Assembly (NCBI GenBank): GCA_002451055.1
Contig: DKBD01000012.1
Coordinates: 8,035-13,079, forward strand
DNA from: Nitrospira sp. UBA6909
Lineage (GTDB): Bacteria > Nitrospirota > Nitrospiria > Nitrospirales > Nitrospiraceae
Direction of reading: 5' to 3'
Length of the DNA: 5,045 nt
Under the pieces are notes generated by a model. It did no database searches. It was not told where the DNA came from and saw nothing but the letters and a program-made list of their open reading frames with translations. Of this stretch, positions 4,306-5,045 are shown in pieces; within the stretch, counting starts at the first letter, position 1, and each line of letters starts with the position of its first letter. A program made the translations under genes and the position numbers.

Positions 4306-5045
4306 CTATTCGGCGTACTGGGGAACCGGCACCGGTTTGACTTTCTTGGTCGGAGCCGTGGATTGTCGCGCGAATTCCGGGGAATAGGGATTCAGCATCG
4401 GTTCATGGGTATGACGCTGCTGGCGCGTGACGAGCTGCAGGCTTTGCGTTCCGATTTCGACTCGGTCAATGAAGACGGCCGGCGTCAGGCGATCAGGAAT
4501 CCCTTGCATCGAAAATAATTGATAGCTCAACGTCCAATCCAGCCGGTCTTTCGCCTTGTCCTTCACGATGAACCGAGCCTCCTCCGACGGCGATCCTTTG
4601 AACAGCAGTATCCAGATGTTGGAACGGAAGGCCGGGTTTGTCGCATCGGCGGAGGGGCAGAACTCGGGAATCAACGACGGCAGCGCGGACATCGGCACGG
4701 CCCGGGGGAATTCGATGTCCACCAGACGGACGACCAACGGGCGATCCTCGCGCTGATCGTTCGGGTCAACCGCGTAGCTGAACGAATATCTCACGTCGAT
4801 GCCGTTGCGCGTAAACGTATAGACGTCTTCTCCGTTTTCCGGCGACACCAGTTTGCTGAAATAGGTCGCCCAATCCGTGATGGGGTAGTAGGTAAAGATG
4901 CGCAAGGCGGACTTCCGGTCGCGCACCGCCTGAGGCATGCCGAGCTTTTCATGTAGTTCGGTCTGCGTCAATCCGAGCAGCCCATCTTCGAAGTAGGGAG
5001 CCGCGCGCAGCTCCATCGGAAACGGCCATGTGAGCAGTGTCGTGA
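4306..5045 (-). CDS. Uncharacterised envelope-type protein, 5' end probably beyond the window
   Basis: I do not recognise a named family. From the internal ATG at 5016 the protein is 236 residues. That ATG has no ribosome binding site, and the frame stays open to the right edge, reading T T L L T W P F P before it. This looks like the end of a hydrophobic signal sequence, so the real start is probably outside. After it, residues PYFEDGLLGLTQTELHEKLGMPQAVRDRKS resemble the GMT-x2-QV-x3-LG-x-P helix and loop of BamE/SmpA-like domains. The strand-rich segments IFTYYPI and VYTFTRNGIDVRYSFSY follow. The middle (LVVRLVDIEFPRAVPMSAL, then FRSNIWILLFKGSPSEEARFIV) looks like a second alpha-beta domain. 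The C-terminus is a proline- and lysine-rich tail ending PVPVPQYAE. A periplasmic or lipoprotein role is plausible but not shown. The stop is TAG at 4306-4308. Confidence 0.72.
   Translation of the reverse strand, partial: TTLLTWPFPMELRAAPYFEDGLLGLTQTELHEKLGMPQAVRDRKSALRIFTYYPITDWATYFSKLVSPENGEDVYTFTRNGIDVRYSFSYAVDPNDQREDRPLVVRLVDIEFPRAVPMSALPSLIPEFCPSADATNPAFRSNIWILLFKGSPSEEARFIVKDKAKDRLDWTLSYQLFSMQGIPDRLTPAVFIDRVEIGTQSLQLVTRQQRHTHEPMLNPYSPEFARQSTAPTKKVKPVPVPQYAE

Noticed and set aside
4519..4956. 145-codon plus-strand frame opposite the right-edge gene
   Set aside because: Arginine- and histidine-rich shadow of the minus-strand gene, with no ribosome binding site.

Overview
This window reads as ordinary chromosomal DNA of a GC-rich (roughly 55-60% by eye), free-living Gram-negative-type bacterium. 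It carries an exported protein, membrane-anchored BamE-like proteins and a DUF4124 protein, with mostly GGAG-type ribosome binding sites and sigma70-like promoters. The mix of a DUF4124 protein, a secreted SUMF1-type protein, a TenA/CADD-like protein and a DUF2007 protein recalls Nitrospirota (Nitrospira-like) genomes. That is an inference from family content, not a proven assignment. There are no rRNA or tRNA genes, no insertion sequences, no CRISPR array and no phage genes.

Layout. Positions 1-626 hold two minus-strand genes: the N-terminal part of a metallo-beta-lactamase-fold protein (persulfide dioxygenase/ETHE1-like, running off the left edge) and a complete SnoaL/NTF2-like protein. A 215-base gap follows. 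Positions 842-2493 hold a minus-strand pair sharing a 4-base start/stop overlap. The first gene encodes a cytoplasmic heme-oxygenase-fold (TenA/PqqC/CADD-like) candidate metal oxidase. The second encodes an exported SUMF1/FGE-sulfatase-fold protein that lacks the formylglycine-generating cysteine pair. From about 2500 the plus strand carries a 94-residue protein of unknown family, a possible 12-codon leader ORF and a DUF2007 protein. A minus-strand single-pass protein with a BamE/SmpA-like periplasmic domain converges on these with only 7 bases between stop codons. It is divergent from a plus-strand DUF4124 membrane protein, and the shared upstream region carries good promoter elements in both directions. 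The right end is a minus-strand protein with a possible BamE-like N-terminal segment; its frame stays open to the window edge, so its true start probably lies outside.

How the genes may work together. The best-supported functional unit is the overlapping oxidase-like/SUMF1-like pair, where translational coupling is likely. The convergent and divergent membrane-protein genes look like envelope housekeeping genes of unknown detailed role. I found no clear new defence or mobile system. The most unusual items are the coupled pair with its altered active sites, a degenerate 7-base repeat inside the SUMF1 signal-peptide region, the possible leader ORF, and a 9-base direct repeat around the DUF4124 promoter.
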